From the NCBI GenBank assembly GCA_947283485.1, contig CAMYOU010000005.1, forward strand, positions 1-64,000: a stretch of 64,000 nt of DNA, written 5' to 3'. The notes below the pieces were generated by a model, which saw nothing but the letters and a program-made list of their open reading frames with translations, ran no database searches and was not told the DNA's origin. The position numbers and the translations under genes were made by a program. Each line of letters starts with the position of its first letter. The stretch's first letter is position 1. Source of the stretch: an uncultured Peptostreptococcaceae bacterium. GTDB taxonomy: Bacteria; Bacillota; Clostridia; Tissierellales; Peptoniphilaceae. Positions 1-9,233 of the stretch are shown here, piece after piece.

Positions 1-21
1 TGCTTCAATTGATTGTTTCCT

Positions 22-27
22 ATTATA
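22..27 (-). promoter_or_regulatory. Extended -10 promoter pointing out of the window
   Basis: The minus strand reads TGC followed by TATAAT, an extended -10 element. Transcription would run leftward off the window edge. No convincing -35 is seen. The gene it would serve is not visible. Confidence 0.35.
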
Positions 28-152
28 GCACAAAGACTTCTCATGCGCGAGAAAATATTTATGAAAACTGCTTGATTCTAAGGTTTGCGGGCGTTTTTCT
101 CGGAGAGCGTTTTCATGTGGGAAGTATCTTCCTTGCGTCTTGGCATCAAATA

Positions 153-174
153 ACCGCACCGGATCGGGTGCGGT
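153..174 (-). terminator. Hairpin after V-ATPase operon
   Basis: An 8-bp perfect stem (ACCGCACC/GGTGCGGT) with a 6-nt loop lies just past the stop of subunit D. The following T-run is short and interrupted, so termination may be only partial. Confidence 0.55.
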
Positions 175-182
175 CATTTGGA

Positions 183-818
183 TTACGATGCAGTTTTCGC
201 GATGATGTCTTTGACTTTCATGAGTCGCGTGATGGTCGCGCGTTCATTCTCGTCGAGTTTCATGCGGATAAATCGAATGGTATCCTCGAGATCGGGGATG
301 GTTCGATATTCGAGCGCGTTGACACGGCGTCTTGTCTTCTCGATCTCGTCCGCCATGAGTTCGCACGATTTTTCAACTTCGGCGAGTGCGAGGAGTCTCT
401 CCATAATGTCGTTGAGGCGATAGATCGCATCATCGAGTTCGGCACTCGTCTGTGCGAAGCCGTACGGAAAGATGCCTTCTTTCGCACTGCGGACAAAATG
501 CATCTCGGGGATGATGACGCTCATGACGTTCTTCTCCACGATGTCGACGTAGATTTCCTCTTTGGGGAGTGCGACTGCCGCTTCGAGTACGTTCTGGCTC
601 ATCTCGGAGGAGGCGATGACAAATGCGTGGAAGACGTCGGTGAGTTCCTTCTCGACTTCATCGCGCATTTTTTTATTCTCACGCACTTTTTCGATGAACC
701 GGCGCATGAGTTCGTCTTGTTTGTCCTTTAAGAGCTTGTGTCCACGCTTCGCCGTAACGAGCCTTTTTTTGAGCGTGGATAGCTCCATACGGGTCGGGTT
801 GACAGCGAGAATGGACAT
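183..818 (-). CDS. ntpD: V-type ATP synthase subunit D
   Basis: Central-stalk subunit D of the V/A-type rotary ATPase, which couples ATP turnover in the A3B3 head to the membrane rotor. The 211-residue protein has the family N-terminus (NPTRMELSTLKKRL) and long helical arms at both ends, as expected for a coiled-coil axle. It is the last gene of the nine-gene operon. Its ATG at 818 overlaps the stop of subunit B by one base, so translation is probably coupled. Length is normal for the family. A weak terminator hairpin follows. Confidence 0.95.
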   Translation of the reverse strand: MSILAVNPTRMELSTLKKRLVTAKRGHKLLKDKQDELMRRFIEKVRENKKMRDEVEKELTDVFHAFVIASSEMSQNVLEAAVALPKEEIYVDIVEKNVMSVIIPEMHFVRSAKEGIFPYGFAQTSAELDDAIYRLNDIMERLLALAEVEKSCELMADEIEKTRRRVNALEYRTIPDLEDTIRFIRMKLDENERATITRLMKVKDIIAKTAS

Positions 819-2215
819 TATGCCTCTCCTTCTTTGTTCGTCTTTGCGCCGGGAAGGTATTTCTCAATAAAACTGTCCCGAATACGTTTGAGTTCCGCAC
901 GCGGAATGATGGACAAGAGTTCCCAGCCGAGGTTCAACGTTTCTTCGATCGAACGGTTGGTGTAATATCCCTGGTTAACATAGCGCTTGTCAAATTCTTC
1001 GGCGAATTTTGCAAATGCTTTGTCCGCGTCGGAAAGCGCCGCTTCGCCGAGGATGACGGCAAGTTCGCGCGCTTCACGTCCGGCGGTGTATGCCGCATAG
1101 AGCTGGTTCATCGTGTCCGCGTGGTCTTCGCGCGTCTTCCCTACGCCGATACCTTTATCCTTGAGTCGTGAGAGGCTTGGGATGGCATTGACGGGCGGTT
1201 CGATGCCTTGCTTGTAGAGTTCGCGCGAGAGGATGATCTGCCCCTCGGTGATATAGCCGGTGAGATCCGGGATCGGGTGTGTGAGATCATCCTCCGGCAT
1301 GGTAAGGATCGGAATCTGCGTGATGGAACCTTTCTTATTGCGAAGTCTTCCCGCACGCTCGTAGATCGTCGAGAGATCCGTGTAGAGATACCCCGGATAT
1401 CCGCGACGTCCCGGAACTTCCTTACGCGCGGCACTGACTTCACGCAGCGCCTCGGCGTAGTTCGTCATATCGGTCATGATGACGAGGACTTGCATGTCTT
1501 TCTCAAACGCGAGATATTCCGCACAAGTAAGAGCCATGCGCGGGGTCGAGATACGCTCGATCGAGGGATCGTCGGCGAGGTTGATAAACATGACTGCGCG
1601 ATCGATTGCGCCCGTCTTCTGAAAGTCTTCCATGAAGAAATTGGCTTCCTCGAACGTAATGCCCATCGCCGCAAAGACGACGGCAAAGGTCTCGTCGCTG
1701 CCCAGGACTCGTGCCTGACGCGCGATCTGTGCAGCAACGTTGTTGTGCGAAAGACCGGATCCCGAGAAAATTGGAAGTTTTTGTCCGCGAACGAGCGTAT
1801 TGAGTCCGTCGATCGTGGAGATGCCCGTCTGGATAAACTCGGACGGATAGTCACGCGCAACGGGGTTGATCGGATAGCCGTTGATATCGAGATGCTTCTC
1901 CGGGATGAGTGCCGGGCCGTCGTCGATGGGTTTGCCCGTACCGTCAAAGATACGTCCGATCATATCCTCGGATACGGCAAGTTCCAAGGGTTTCCCGAGG
2001 AAACGAACCGAGGTGTCCTTGAGATTGATGCCCGAAGAGCCTTCGAAGATCTGCACCATCGCCTTGTCTCTGTCGATTTCGAGCACGCGACCGCGCCTTC
2101 TCGTCCCGTCCTGGAGAATGATGTCCACAAGCTCTTCGTATTTCACACCTTCGACGCCTTCGACCACCATGAGCGGTCCGACGACTTCGGTGACGCTTTT
2201 ATATTCCTTAAACAT
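818..2215 (-). CDS. ntpB: V-type ATP synthase subunit B
   Basis: Regulatory (non-catalytic) subunit B of the V/A ATPase head. The 465-residue protein matches the family along its length, including SGSGLSHNNVAAQIARQA, where a classical P-loop is missing as expected for B. I chose ATG at 2215 over the in-frame GTG at 2218 because GGAGG sits 5 nt upstream of the ATG. The start overlaps the end of subunit A (stop at 2208), which suggests coupled synthesis of the A and B partners that form the hexamer. Confidence 0.96.
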   Translation of the reverse strand: MFKEYKSVTEVVGPLMVVEGVEGVKYEELVDIILQDGTRRRGRVLEIDRDKAMVQIFEGSSGINLKDTSVRFLGKPLELAVSEDMIGRIFDGTGKPIDDGPALIPEKHLDINGYPINPVARDYPSEFIQTGISTIDGLNTLVRGQKLPIFSGSGLSHNNVAAQIARQARVLGSDETFAVVFAAMGITFEEANFFMEDFQKTGAIDRAVMFINLADDPSIERISTPRMALTCAEYLAFEKDMQVLVIMTDMTNYAEALREVSAARKEVPGRRGYPGYLYTDLSTIYERAGRLRNKKGSITQIPILTMPEDDLTHPIPDLTGYITEGQIILSRELYKQGIEPPVNAIPSLSRLKDKGIGVGKTREDHADTMNQLYAAYTAGREARELAVILGEAALSDADKAFAKFAEEFDKRYVNQGYYTNRSIEETLNLGWELLSIIPRAELKRIRDSFIEKYLPGAKTNKEGEA

Positions 2216-3974
2216 CACTGCCTCCTTCCAAGAGCCCGGCTACTTCGGTTTCGATCGCTTCTTCGATCTTTTCAAACTCGATGAGATTCGTCTCTTCGAT
2301 GTTTTTTGCGCGGGCGATGCGTTCGCGAACGGGCAAACTTAGAAGATCCTTGAGATAGGCTTTCTTCTCGAGTGCCGTACGCGCTTTGTCGTAGAAATTA
2401 AGGATGAGACGCATCATGCGATCTTGTTTCTCAAGCGAACAATAGGTGTCGATGTCGTGGAACGCGTTCTGCTGGAGGAAGTCCTCGCGAAGAGACTTGG
2501 TCACTTCGAGTTTTAATTGATCGGATTCCGAGAGCGCGTCGCGACCGACGAGGCGCACGATCTCTTGGAGACTTGCCTCCTCTTGGAGCAAGCTCATCGC
2601 GCGAATGCGGTTCTTCGAGAACGACGCTTCGACGTGTTCGTCGAGATATTTGTCCATCTTCGTCTGATAAAGACTGTAGGAATTGAGCCAGTTGATGGCG
2701 GGGAAATGGCGTGCATAGGAAAGCGCGTAGTCGAGTCCCCAGAAGACTTTGACGATTCGAAGGGTCGCCTGCGAAACCGGCTCGGAGATATCGCCGCCGG
2801 GAGGGCTGACTGCGCCGATGACCGTGAGGGCTCCTTCGCGTTTGTCATTTCCGAGCGCGATGACGCGTCCTGCGCGTTCGTAGAAATCGGCAACACGGCT
2901 CGAAAGGTAGGCGGGATAGCCTTCGTCCCCGGGCATTTCCTCCAAGCGTCCGCTCATCTCACGGAGTGCTTCCGCCCAACGGGAAGTAGAGTCCGCCATG
3001 AGGGCGACGCTATAGCCCATGTCTCTGTAATATTCCGCGATGGTGATGCCTGTGTAGATGGATGCCTCACGCGCCGCAACCGGCATATTGGAAGTATTCG
3101 CAATAAGGACGGTGCGTTTCATGATGGATTCGCCCGTGTTGGGGTCTTCGAGATCCGGAAATTCCATGAGGACGTCCGTCATCTCGTTGCCGCGCTCGCC
3201 GCAGCCGACATAGACGACAATCTGCGCATCCGCCCATTTCGCGAGCTGGTGCTGGACGACGGTCTTGCCCGAGCCGAAAGGTCCCGGAATTGCTGCAGTG
3301 CCGCCTTTGGCAACCGGGAAGAACGTATCGATGACACGTTGTCCGGTGATAAGGGGGACGTTGGGGTCGAGTTTTTTGCGATAAGGACGACCGCGACGAA
3401 CGGGCCAACGCTGCATGAGCGACAGTTCCCTTTTCCCTTTCTCGGTCTCGACAATGCAGACGGTTTCATCCACGGTAAAGGATCCCGCCTTGATGGTTAG
3501 GATCTTGCCGTGAACGCCGGGCGGAACCATGATTTTATGATTGATGACGGTGGTTTCGTCAACAGAACCGATGATGTCGCCTTCTTCGACCTCGTCTCCC
3601 TCACGCACGACGGGCAAAAAATCCCATTTTTTCGTACGATCGAGACTCGGGACGCTCACACCTTTGACGAGGAAGTCTCCGGCTGCTGCGCGCAGATGGT
3701 CGAGCGGGCGTTGAATCCCGTCAAACATTTCCTCGAGCATGCCGGGTCCGAGTTCAATGGAGAGCGGATAGCCTTTGGACTGAACCGATTCTCCGGGCCC
3801 GAGACCCGTTGTGTCTTCGTAAACCTGAATGGATGCACGGTCTCCGCGCATCTCGATGATCTCACCGATGAGTTTATGCTTGCCGACTTCGACGACGTCG
3901 TAGACATTGGCGCTATCCATGCCTTCTGCGACGACGAGAGGGCCGGCTACTTTGATGATTGTGCCTTCTTTCAA
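2208..3974 (-). CDS. ntpA: V-type ATP synthase catalytic subunit A
   Basis: Catalytic subunit of the V/A ATPase. The P-loop GPFGSGKT is at about residues 231-238, and the family's long non-homologous insert lies before it. The length of 588 residues is standard. The start codon is TTG, supported by GGAGG 5 nt upstream and by the expected N-terminus MKEGTIIKVAGPLVVAEGM. It follows subunit F by about 10 nt and overlaps subunit B. Direction of work (ATP-driven ion pumping or ATP synthesis) cannot be read from the sequence. Confidence 0.96.
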   Translation of the reverse strand: MKEGTIIKVAGPLVVAEGMDSANVYDVVEVGKHKLIGEIIEMRGDRASIQVYEDTTGLGPGESVQSKGYPLSIELGPGMLEEMFDGIQRPLDHLRAAAGDFLVKGVSVPSLDRTKKWDFLPVVREGDEVEEGDIIGSVDETTVINHKIMVPPGVHGKILTIKAGSFTVDETVCIVETEKGKRELSLMQRWPVRRGRPYRKKLDPNVPLITGQRVIDTFFPVAKGGTAAIPGPFGSGKTVVQHQLAKWADAQIVVYVGCGERGNEMTDVLMEFPDLEDPNTGESIMKRTVLIANTSNMPVAAREASIYTGITIAEYYRDMGYSVALMADSTSRWAEALREMSGRLEEMPGDEGYPAYLSSRVADFYERAGRVIALGNDKREGALTVIGAVSPPGGDISEPVSQATLRIVKVFWGLDYALSYARHFPAINWLNSYSLYQTKMDKYLDEHVEASFSKNRIRAMSLLQEEASLQEIVRLVGRDALSESDQLKLEVTKSLREDFLQQNAFHDIDTYCSLEKQDRMMRLILNFYDKARTALEKKAYLKDLLSLPVRERIARAKNIEETNLIEFEKIEEAIETEVAGLLEGGSDV

Positions 3975-3984
3975 GTGAGCCTCC

Positions 3985-4302
3985 TTACAAGATATTGGAT
4001 CCGACCGCCTTGACGACGTTCTCCAGGATCTTTTCTTTACCGATGCCGAGTGAGCCCGTGCTCGACGGAATCAAAATAATTGCGGGAACCGGTTTTGTCT
4101 TATATCGTTCGAGGGTCTCGGGAATCAGAGTCGAGAGTTTCTCAGAAAGATAGATGACGCCGTATCCTTCATCCGCCAAGCGGTCGATCGTCCTTCTGGT
4201 CTCATCTTTTTCATATGCGGTGTAGACATCCACGCCGAGCGCACGAAATGCGAGCGCGGAGTCCTTGTCCCCGATGACTGCAATCTTATACATATTGATC
4301 AC
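3985..4302 (-). CDS. ntpG: V-type ATP synthase subunit F
   Basis: Small central-stalk subunit F (NtpG in Enterococcus hirae numbering), which binds subunit D and tunes the ATPase. The 105-residue protein begins with the family signature YKIAVIGDKDSALAF. I give the GTG at 4302 because AAAGG lies 4 nt upstream; the ATG at 4293 matches the usual homologous start (MYKIAVIG) and is the alternative. The beginning overlaps the end of subunit C by 17 nt. Confidence 0.93.
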   Translation of the reverse strand: MINMYKIAVIGDKDSALAFRALGVDVYTAYEKDETRRTIDRLADEGYGVIYLSEKLSTLIPETLERYKTKPVPAIILIPSSTGSLGIGKEKILENVVKAVGSNIL

Positions 4303-5287
4303 GCAACCTTTGTGTCATCTCGGGTCCGTCGAGTCCCGTGAGTTTCCCTGCGAGGATAATTCTGAGATTGCGAATCTCGATTTCCTTTGCAAGGAGGAAA
4401 CCGAACACGACTTCCGGACCGTATGTCATTTTTCTGCCCGGTGCGAGAAGTTTGACTTGATAGTCCTCCATCGCCTTGTCAAATGCGGCAAGTTCTCCCG
4501 TCTCTTCGTACTGTCTTAGTCCCTCTTCGAGTGCGGAACCGATCCGCGTTTGTCTCAAAGCCTTCACGACGTCAGGGATCTCCTTGTGATAGATCGCTTC
4601 AAAATCGTGGAGCGAAATCTCCCCGCCCTCAAAAAGAGCCGTTTCCTTACCGCTCATGGTAAGGTCTTTTGCCGTAATGCGAAACGCCGTCTTGACATTG
4701 GTAAAGTCGATCGAATCATAGACATAATGCGCCATGAGTGTGCCCGGAACGGGTTTTACGACTTCCTTGAGCATCCGAAAATAAAACTGGTCGAAGAGGA
4801 GTCCGACTCTGTGCGGATCTTTATTCTCCTCGAAGTCCTTTAGGATCTCCATTGCCGCTTTGCCGTACGGGTCATTCTCTTCGGAAAATCTTTCCCGATC
4901 GAATTCCTCGCTGAACTTCTGCATGTCGACAAGACCGAAGCCGTAATAGATCCCGGAGAGATCTTTTTTCAAAATCTTTGATTTGACGAATACTTTGAGA
5001 TTGTGGAGCGTGTACTTGACCATGAGAATGTCGACGACCTCGGAATCCTCAAGATAGGAGAGAATCTCCTCATAGGTTTCCTTGAGTGCCGCATTCATCA
5101 TTGTCTCATAGTCTTGCTTGCGATCCATTTGTTCGCGAAACTTCCCATAGGGTGTGTCTTGTAAAAGGGCGAGTGCTTCGTCGTAGTCCCTGGCACTTGC
5201 AAGCGTCTGCATCTTTTCTTTCTTCAAAAGATCCAGTTCCATGCGACGGACGACCATACTCACCTGTACATATTTATCTCTTTCCAC
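4286..5287 (-). CDS. ntpC: V-type ATP synthase subunit C
   Basis: Subunit C (the d-type socket protein), which joins the central stalk to the membrane rotor ring. The 333-residue, mostly helical protein sits between subunits E and F as in the E. hirae ntp operon. It starts at a GTG one base past the stop of subunit E, with GGAGG 6 nt upstream. No membrane segment is visible, as expected for this subunit. Confidence 0.92.
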   Translation of the reverse strand: MERDKYVQVSMVVRRMELDLLKKEKMQTLASARDYDEALALLQDTPYGKFREQMDRKQDYETMMNAALKETYEEILSYLEDSEVVDILMVKYTLHNLKVFVKSKILKKDLSGIYYGFGLVDMQKFSEEFDRERFSEENDPYGKAAMEILKDFEENKDPHRVGLLFDQFYFRMLKEVVKPVPGTLMAHYVYDSIDFTNVKTAFRITAKDLTMSGKETALFEGGEISLHDFEAIYHKEIPDVVKALRQTRIGSALEEGLRQYEETGELAAFDKAMEDYQVKLLAPGRKMTYGPEVVFGFLLAKEIEIRNLRIILAGKLTGLDGPEMTQRLRDQYV

Positions 5288-5288
5288 C

Positions 5289-5837
5289 CTACACCTCCTC
5301 TGAGAAGAGTGCCTTAGCTACTTCTTTTCCCAATTCCTCCCTCTTCGCGGTGATGAGTTCTTCAAAATCGTAACTTAACACCATATGACCCTCTACGAGT
5401 CGGAAACCGGAGCGAACTTCATCCGCAAAGGTCGGATTCCACGGATGAAAGACGGATGCATTCTCATAGCGTCGCGGCAACACCAGTTGATAGCCCGGGT
5501 GTTCTTCCATGGCGCGTTTGACCGAACTTGCAAGCTCCTCTTCGGAAATGCTCTCGAGTTCCTTGACGGCGCGCTTAATCACCTCTTCAATCGCCTGTTG
5601 TTTGGCGATGAGGATGCGGTCTCTCACTTTGATTTTTTCCGTCGTAATATAGCGTTCTTTGCGGAAATTACCGTCTTCTTCGGCGCGTCTTAGAGTGTCG
5701 CGCTTATTCGTCTCGTTTTGCTCTCTCGCTTGAGAAAGGATGCGTTCCTTTGTCATCCGAGCATCGTCGAGGATCTCTTCTTTGCGTTGGAACGCGTTGT
5801 CCTTAATATCCTTTACGATGATATCGAGATTTGACAT
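5289..5837 (-). CDS. ntpE: V-type ATP synthase subunit E
   Basis: Peripheral-stalk subunit E, which pairs with the small coiled-coil subunit encoded first in the operon and holds the head still. The 182-residue protein has a charged, long-helix N-terminal half (KDNAFQRKEEILDDARMTKE) and a globular C-terminal half. ATG at 5837 follows the stop of subunit K by 9 nt, with an AGGAGG ribosome binding site in the gap. Confidence 0.92.
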   Translation of the reverse strand: MSNLDIIVKDIKDNAFQRKEEILDDARMTKERILSQAREQNETNKRDTLRRAEEDGNFRKERYITTEKIKVRDRILIAKQQAIEEVIKRAVKELESISEEELASSVKRAMEEHPGYQLVLPRRYENASVFHPWNPTFADEVRSGFRLVEGHMVLSYDFEELITAKREELGKEVAKALFSEEV

Positions 5838-5846
5838 AGAAGCCTC

Positions 5847-6326
5847 CTATGCCGGGATGCGAAGGACGAGGATGATGGAAATGACAAACGCAAGGATGGC
5901 GTAGGTCTCGACCATGACGGCGTAGATGACGCCTTTGATGACTTGGCTTTGGTTCTTAATCAGGATATTGATGCCTGCAACGGCTACTTTGCCCTGTGCC
6001 GGCGCACTGACAAGACCGACGATGGCAACGGGAAGTGCCGCACCGATGAACATGAGGCCGCTTGCAAGAGGCATTGCGGGCGTAAGTCTCAAAGTGATGA
6101 GCAGTCCGATAACGAAGCCGTAAAGACCCTGCGTACCCGGAAGCAACTGGAAGAGAAGCGTCTGTGCAAATTTGTTCGGTTCATCGATGACGACTGCCGC
6201 ACAAGCTTCACCTGCGAGTCCGACGCCGCGTGCGGAACCCATACCTGAAAAAATAACTGCGATGGCGACTGCCAAAAAGCCCATGAAGATGCCGCCGTTT
6301 TGTACTAGAAATTCTGTGACCGTCAT
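5847..6326 (-). CDS. ntpK: V-type ATP synthase rotor subunit K (sodium-binding type)
   Basis: Proteolipid of the rotor ring. At 159 residues it is the duplicated four-helix form, close in size to E. hirae NtpK. The sodium ligands of NtpK (L61, T64, Q65, Q110, E139) have counterparts one residue later: L62, T65, Q66 in LLPGTQGLYG, Q111 in SAPAQGK, and E140 in AVMVETYA. This points to sodium rather than proton transport (inference from known NtpK chemistry). Only the second hairpin carries the carboxylate, as in NtpK. Confidence 0.96.
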   Translation of the reverse strand: MTVTEFLVQNGGIFMGFLAVAIAVIFSGMGSARGVGLAGEACAAVVIDEPNKFAQTLLFQLLPGTQGLYGFVIGLLITLRLTPAMPLASGLMFIGAALPVAIVGLVSAPAQGKVAVAGINILIKNQSQVIKGVIYAVMVETYAILAFVISIILVLRIPA

Positions 6327-8264
6327 TTATATTCCTCCTTCATCTTTGATGCGTAGATAATGCGGTTCGGAGCGGAAGTGTTCGAACGCCGTCCCGCCGC
6401 CTTCATAGAATTTGCCAAAATACTCTACATACGTCAGTCTCGCCGTATGCACATAAGCGCCCAAGACGCTTAAGAAGAGATTGAATAAGTGGAATACGAC
6501 GAAGACCACGACGCCGAAGACTTTTCCGATCGCCGATCCCCAGAGCATTCCCGTAATCATATTGACCGCAAGCGCGATAAAACCGCCCGCAAGTCCCAAT
6601 GCCATAAGGCGCGTATAGGAGACGAAGTCCCCGATATAGCCCGAAATATTATAGAGCGAGTAGATCCCGCCGATGAGTTTCGAGATTACGGACTTTCCGT
6701 CGCGTCCACCCGTTAGGACGATGCCCGCCATGCCGGCGATCATGATCCATTTTCCCGCCGCAATGACACCGGATGAGAAATTCGCAGCACCGCCGCCGAG
6801 AAAGAGAATCGCGCCGCCGACCGCCATATACCAAAAGGCGACATCATACACGGCGTCTTTCCACTTCCCGTCACGGATGAGCATATAGCCTTTGATGCCG
6901 AGTCCTACAAAGACATGCACAATGCCGAAAAGAACCGACATGATTAAAAGCGTATTGATATCCCGTTCGGCGTTAATGAGTCCCGGGATCGGGATGAGAT
7001 TCCCGAAGAAACTGCCATAAACGGCACCCCAGAGCGTGACGCTGAAACTCAGCACGAAGAGAAATTTCACGAATTTCTTATTATTGGGGAAAATCGTCTT
7101 GCTTTTTAATAAGAAGAGACACCCGAGAATGAGTAAGAGTCCATATCCGACATCTCCCGCCATCATGCCGAAGAACACCCAATAGAACGGCGCCAATAGC
7201 GGTGTCGGGTCGATCTCGCCGTATCTCGGAACCGCATAGAGGAACGTAAGATCCTCAAAGGGCTTCGCAAGCGGCGCACTCTTTAACATCGTCGGTGCGC
7301 GATCATCGCCGTCTTCGACCGCCTCGGTCTCGAGATAATACCCTTCCTTGATCGACATCGAAAGCATTTTTTCGAAGCGTTCGGTGAGGTTCACTGGAAG
7401 ATAGCCCTCGTAGATATCGACGTGATTCGAGCGGAAGGACTGTGCCTCCGCCGACGCGATTTTCCTCGCATTGGCGAGATACTCAAAACGGAGTTTGAGC
7501 GTCGCAAGATCGTCTTTGTGTCGCATGATCGCTTCGCCCTCGCCCACGATTTCCGAATCGATGGATGCGATTCTCTCATCGAGCTTTTCCATCTCTCCCG
7601 CGACCGTATCGTCGCCGTCGAGAATGATTTCGACCGCGCCGTATTCACGCATGAGTGCGATCGCTTCTTCTTGCCGTTTCGGATCATAGATGAGTGCCAA
7701 ATGCGCCATGCTCTTCGTCATGAGAAGCTCTTCATAGACAAAGCCGCGTTCTTCCCACACTGCGACAAAACCCGCAAGGTTCACGCCGCGGATGGTCGCA
7801 AGCGTCATCGGAATGCGATCGGTACGTTTGAGTTCCCGAAGCGGGAGACGAAGTTTCTTCCACGGCTCGTACTCACGCTTTTTTAAGACGATATTAGCGC
7901 GTTCCTGTGTGAGGCGCGCGCGGTTCTTGACGCGATTCTTGACGTCATCGACGATCGGTTTGACTTCTGTTTTACGTCCTTCCTCCATGAGCTTGCGATA
8001 GCTGATGAGGGGAAAGAGCTCTTCCTTGTTGCCTGTCCCCAGTTCTTCCGCGATCAGAGCGATGGTTTCTTCGATCTCCTTGGTTTCTTGATCGATTTCT
8101 CGAAGCATCCGCTCCCGATCCACTTCTTTGAATACCGGGTCATCGTTCATCTCGGTTTCTTTTGCAAAGTGAACGATGTCGAATTTTTGCATGGCTGCGA
8201 GGGCCTCATTTCTTTTGGTGTGGTCAACGAAGAGGCGAAAACGCGCCATCTTTACAATTGCCAC
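6327..8264 (-). CDS. ntpI: V-type ATP synthase subunit I (a subunit)
   Basis: Stator subunit I/a, which forms the ion path against the K ring and anchors the peripheral stalks. The 645-residue protein has a soluble, coiled-coil-rich N-terminal half and, from about residue 370, a membrane half with several hydrophobic helices, as in the family. The GTG at 8264 matches the common family start (MAIVKM) and overlaps the preceding gene by 13 nt; the in-frame ATG at 8249 is a less likely start. Confidence 0.95.
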   Translation of the reverse strand: MAIVKMARFRLFVDHTKRNEALAAMQKFDIVHFAKETEMNDDPVFKEVDRERMLREIDQETKEIEETIALIAEELGTGNKEELFPLISYRKLMEEGRKTEVKPIVDDVKNRVKNRARLTQERANIVLKKREYEPWKKLRLPLRELKRTDRIPMTLATIRGVNLAGFVAVWEERGFVYEELLMTKSMAHLALIYDPKRQEEAIALMREYGAVEIILDGDDTVAGEMEKLDERIASIDSEIVGEGEAIMRHKDDLATLKLRFEYLANARKIASAEAQSFRSNHVDIYEGYLPVNLTERFEKMLSMSIKEGYYLETEAVEDGDDRAPTMLKSAPLAKPFEDLTFLYAVPRYGEIDPTPLLAPFYWVFFGMMAGDVGYGLLLILGCLFLLKSKTIFPNNKKFVKFLFVLSFSVTLWGAVYGSFFGNLIPIPGLINAERDINTLLIMSVLFGIVHVFVGLGIKGYMLIRDGKWKDAVYDVAFWYMAVGGAILFLGGGAANFSSGVIAAGKWIMIAGMAGIVLTGGRDGKSVISKLIGGIYSLYNISGYIGDFVSYTRLMALGLAGGFIALAVNMITGMLWGSAIGKVFGVVVFVVFHLFNLFLSVLGAYVHTARLTYVEYFGKFYEGGGTAFEHFRSEPHYLRIKDEGGI

Positions 8265-8572
8265 TTCATCACCCTCTCTTTCAGCTTCTCTTTTGCCGTC
8301 TCGATTGTCTTTTCATCAATCGAACGAATGCGTTCGATCCTCTCCTCACCCTCTTTGAGGATCGGACGGACCGTTTCTTGTGCTTCGCGCGTCTTCATGA
8401 GTAGAATCTCTTCCGCTTCTTTCTCCGCGGCGCGTAGACCCGTCTTGAGAAGCTCTTGAGCTTCTTTTTTCGCGTCCTCGACGATCCTTTCCGCCTCTTC
8501 ATTCGCTGCTAGAATCATCTTTTCGGACTCTTCTTCCGTTTCTCGAACAATCCATAACGCATCTCGTGCCAT
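8252..8572 (-). CDS. ntpF: V-type ATP synthase peripheral stalk subunit G/H
   Basis: First gene of the ATPase operon. The 106-residue protein is almost entirely charged helix (for example ANEEAERIVEDAKKEAQELL), typical of the small stalk subunit (NtpF, also called G or H) that pairs with subunit E. Identity rests on position, size and coiled-coil character, because these proteins diverge fast. ATG at 8572 has GGAGG 6 nt upstream. Confidence 0.85.
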   Translation of the reverse strand: MARDALWIVRETEEESEKMILAANEEAERIVEDAKKEAQELLKTGLRAAEKEAEEILLMKTREAQETVRPILKEGEERIERIRSIDEKTIETAKEKLKERVMKWQL

Positions 8573-8604
8573 ACTCCACCTCCTTTGTGTCCAACATCAT
8601 CTTT

Positions 8605-8633
8605 ATTATAATCTAAATAACGCTTTCCGTCAC
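8605..8633 (-). promoter_or_regulatory. V-ATPase operon promoter
   Basis: On the minus strand GTGACG, 17 nt, then TATAAT lies 33 nt before the first ATPase start codon. The -10 is a perfect consensus and the -35 matches at 4 of 6 positions. No terminator is seen between this promoter and the phosphatase gene upstream, so read-through is possible. Confidence 0.65.
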
Positions 8634-8639
8634 GGAGGA

Positions 8640-9233
8640 TTACGCCGATCCGGGCGAGCGTTCTTCATACACGGGCAGAAAAATTTCCTCGCCCTCATAG
8701 AGCGTGAGGGTCGCGCCCTCCGCAATGTGAACATTTCCGATCTGATCGACTGTTTTCCCCTTGAGAATTTCCGTCAAGAAAAAGAGCGTCATGCCGTGTG
8801 TCACGATGAGGACGTCGCCCGTGCGGGGCAGTGCGCGCACAAAATCCTCCACGCGTGCGTAGAGATCGCGATAGGATTCGCCCCCCGGCGCGGCAAAATC
8901 GATCTCGTTCGCAAAATATCGTTCGAGTGCCTCGGGACTTTCGGCGCGAATCTCGGCATGGGTCATACCCTCCCATCGCCCCATATTCATTTCGTTGAGT
9001 CTTGGGTCGACGACAAGCGGAATGGCGCGGTCTTGTAGCAAAATGTTCGCCGTCTTTTGCGCGCGTTCGAGTGCGGAGACATAGGCTCCGTCGATCGGGA
9101 TCTCTCGGAGCACGTCGGCGAGTCTTTCGGTCTTTTTAATCCCTTCATCCGTGAGCGGGGAATCGAGACTCCCCTGAAAACGTCCGAGTGCGTTCCACTC
9201 GGTCTTGGCGTGACGCACGAGATAGAGTTTCAT
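8640..9233 (-). CDS. Histidine phosphatase family protein (phosphoglycerate mutase-like)
   Basis: A 197-residue member of the histidine phosphatase superfamily. The N-terminal LVRHAKTEW gives catalytic Arg7 and His8, R57 lies in the expected second position, and THGM supplies the second histidine (His146). Substrate cannot be told: the clade includes broad-specificity phosphatases and CobC-like enzymes, and no cobalamin genes are nearby. Its ATG overlaps the sirtuin stop as ATGA, so it is translated with sirtuin and NUDIX genes. Confidence 0.9.
   Translation of the reverse strand: MKLYLVRHAKTEWNALGRFQGSLDSPLTDEGIKKTERLADVLREIPIDGAYVSALERAQKTANILLQDRAIPLVVDPRLNEMNMGRWEGMTHAEIRAESPEALERYFANEIDFAAPGGESYRDLYARVEDFVRALPRTGDVLIVTHGMTLFFLTEILKGKTVDQIGNVHIAEGATLTLYEGEEIFLPVYEERSPGSA

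Noticed and set aside
1208..2284. Long plus-strand frame opposite V-ATPase subunit B
   Set aside because: Antisense shadow with His/Arg-rich composition and no ribosome binding site.
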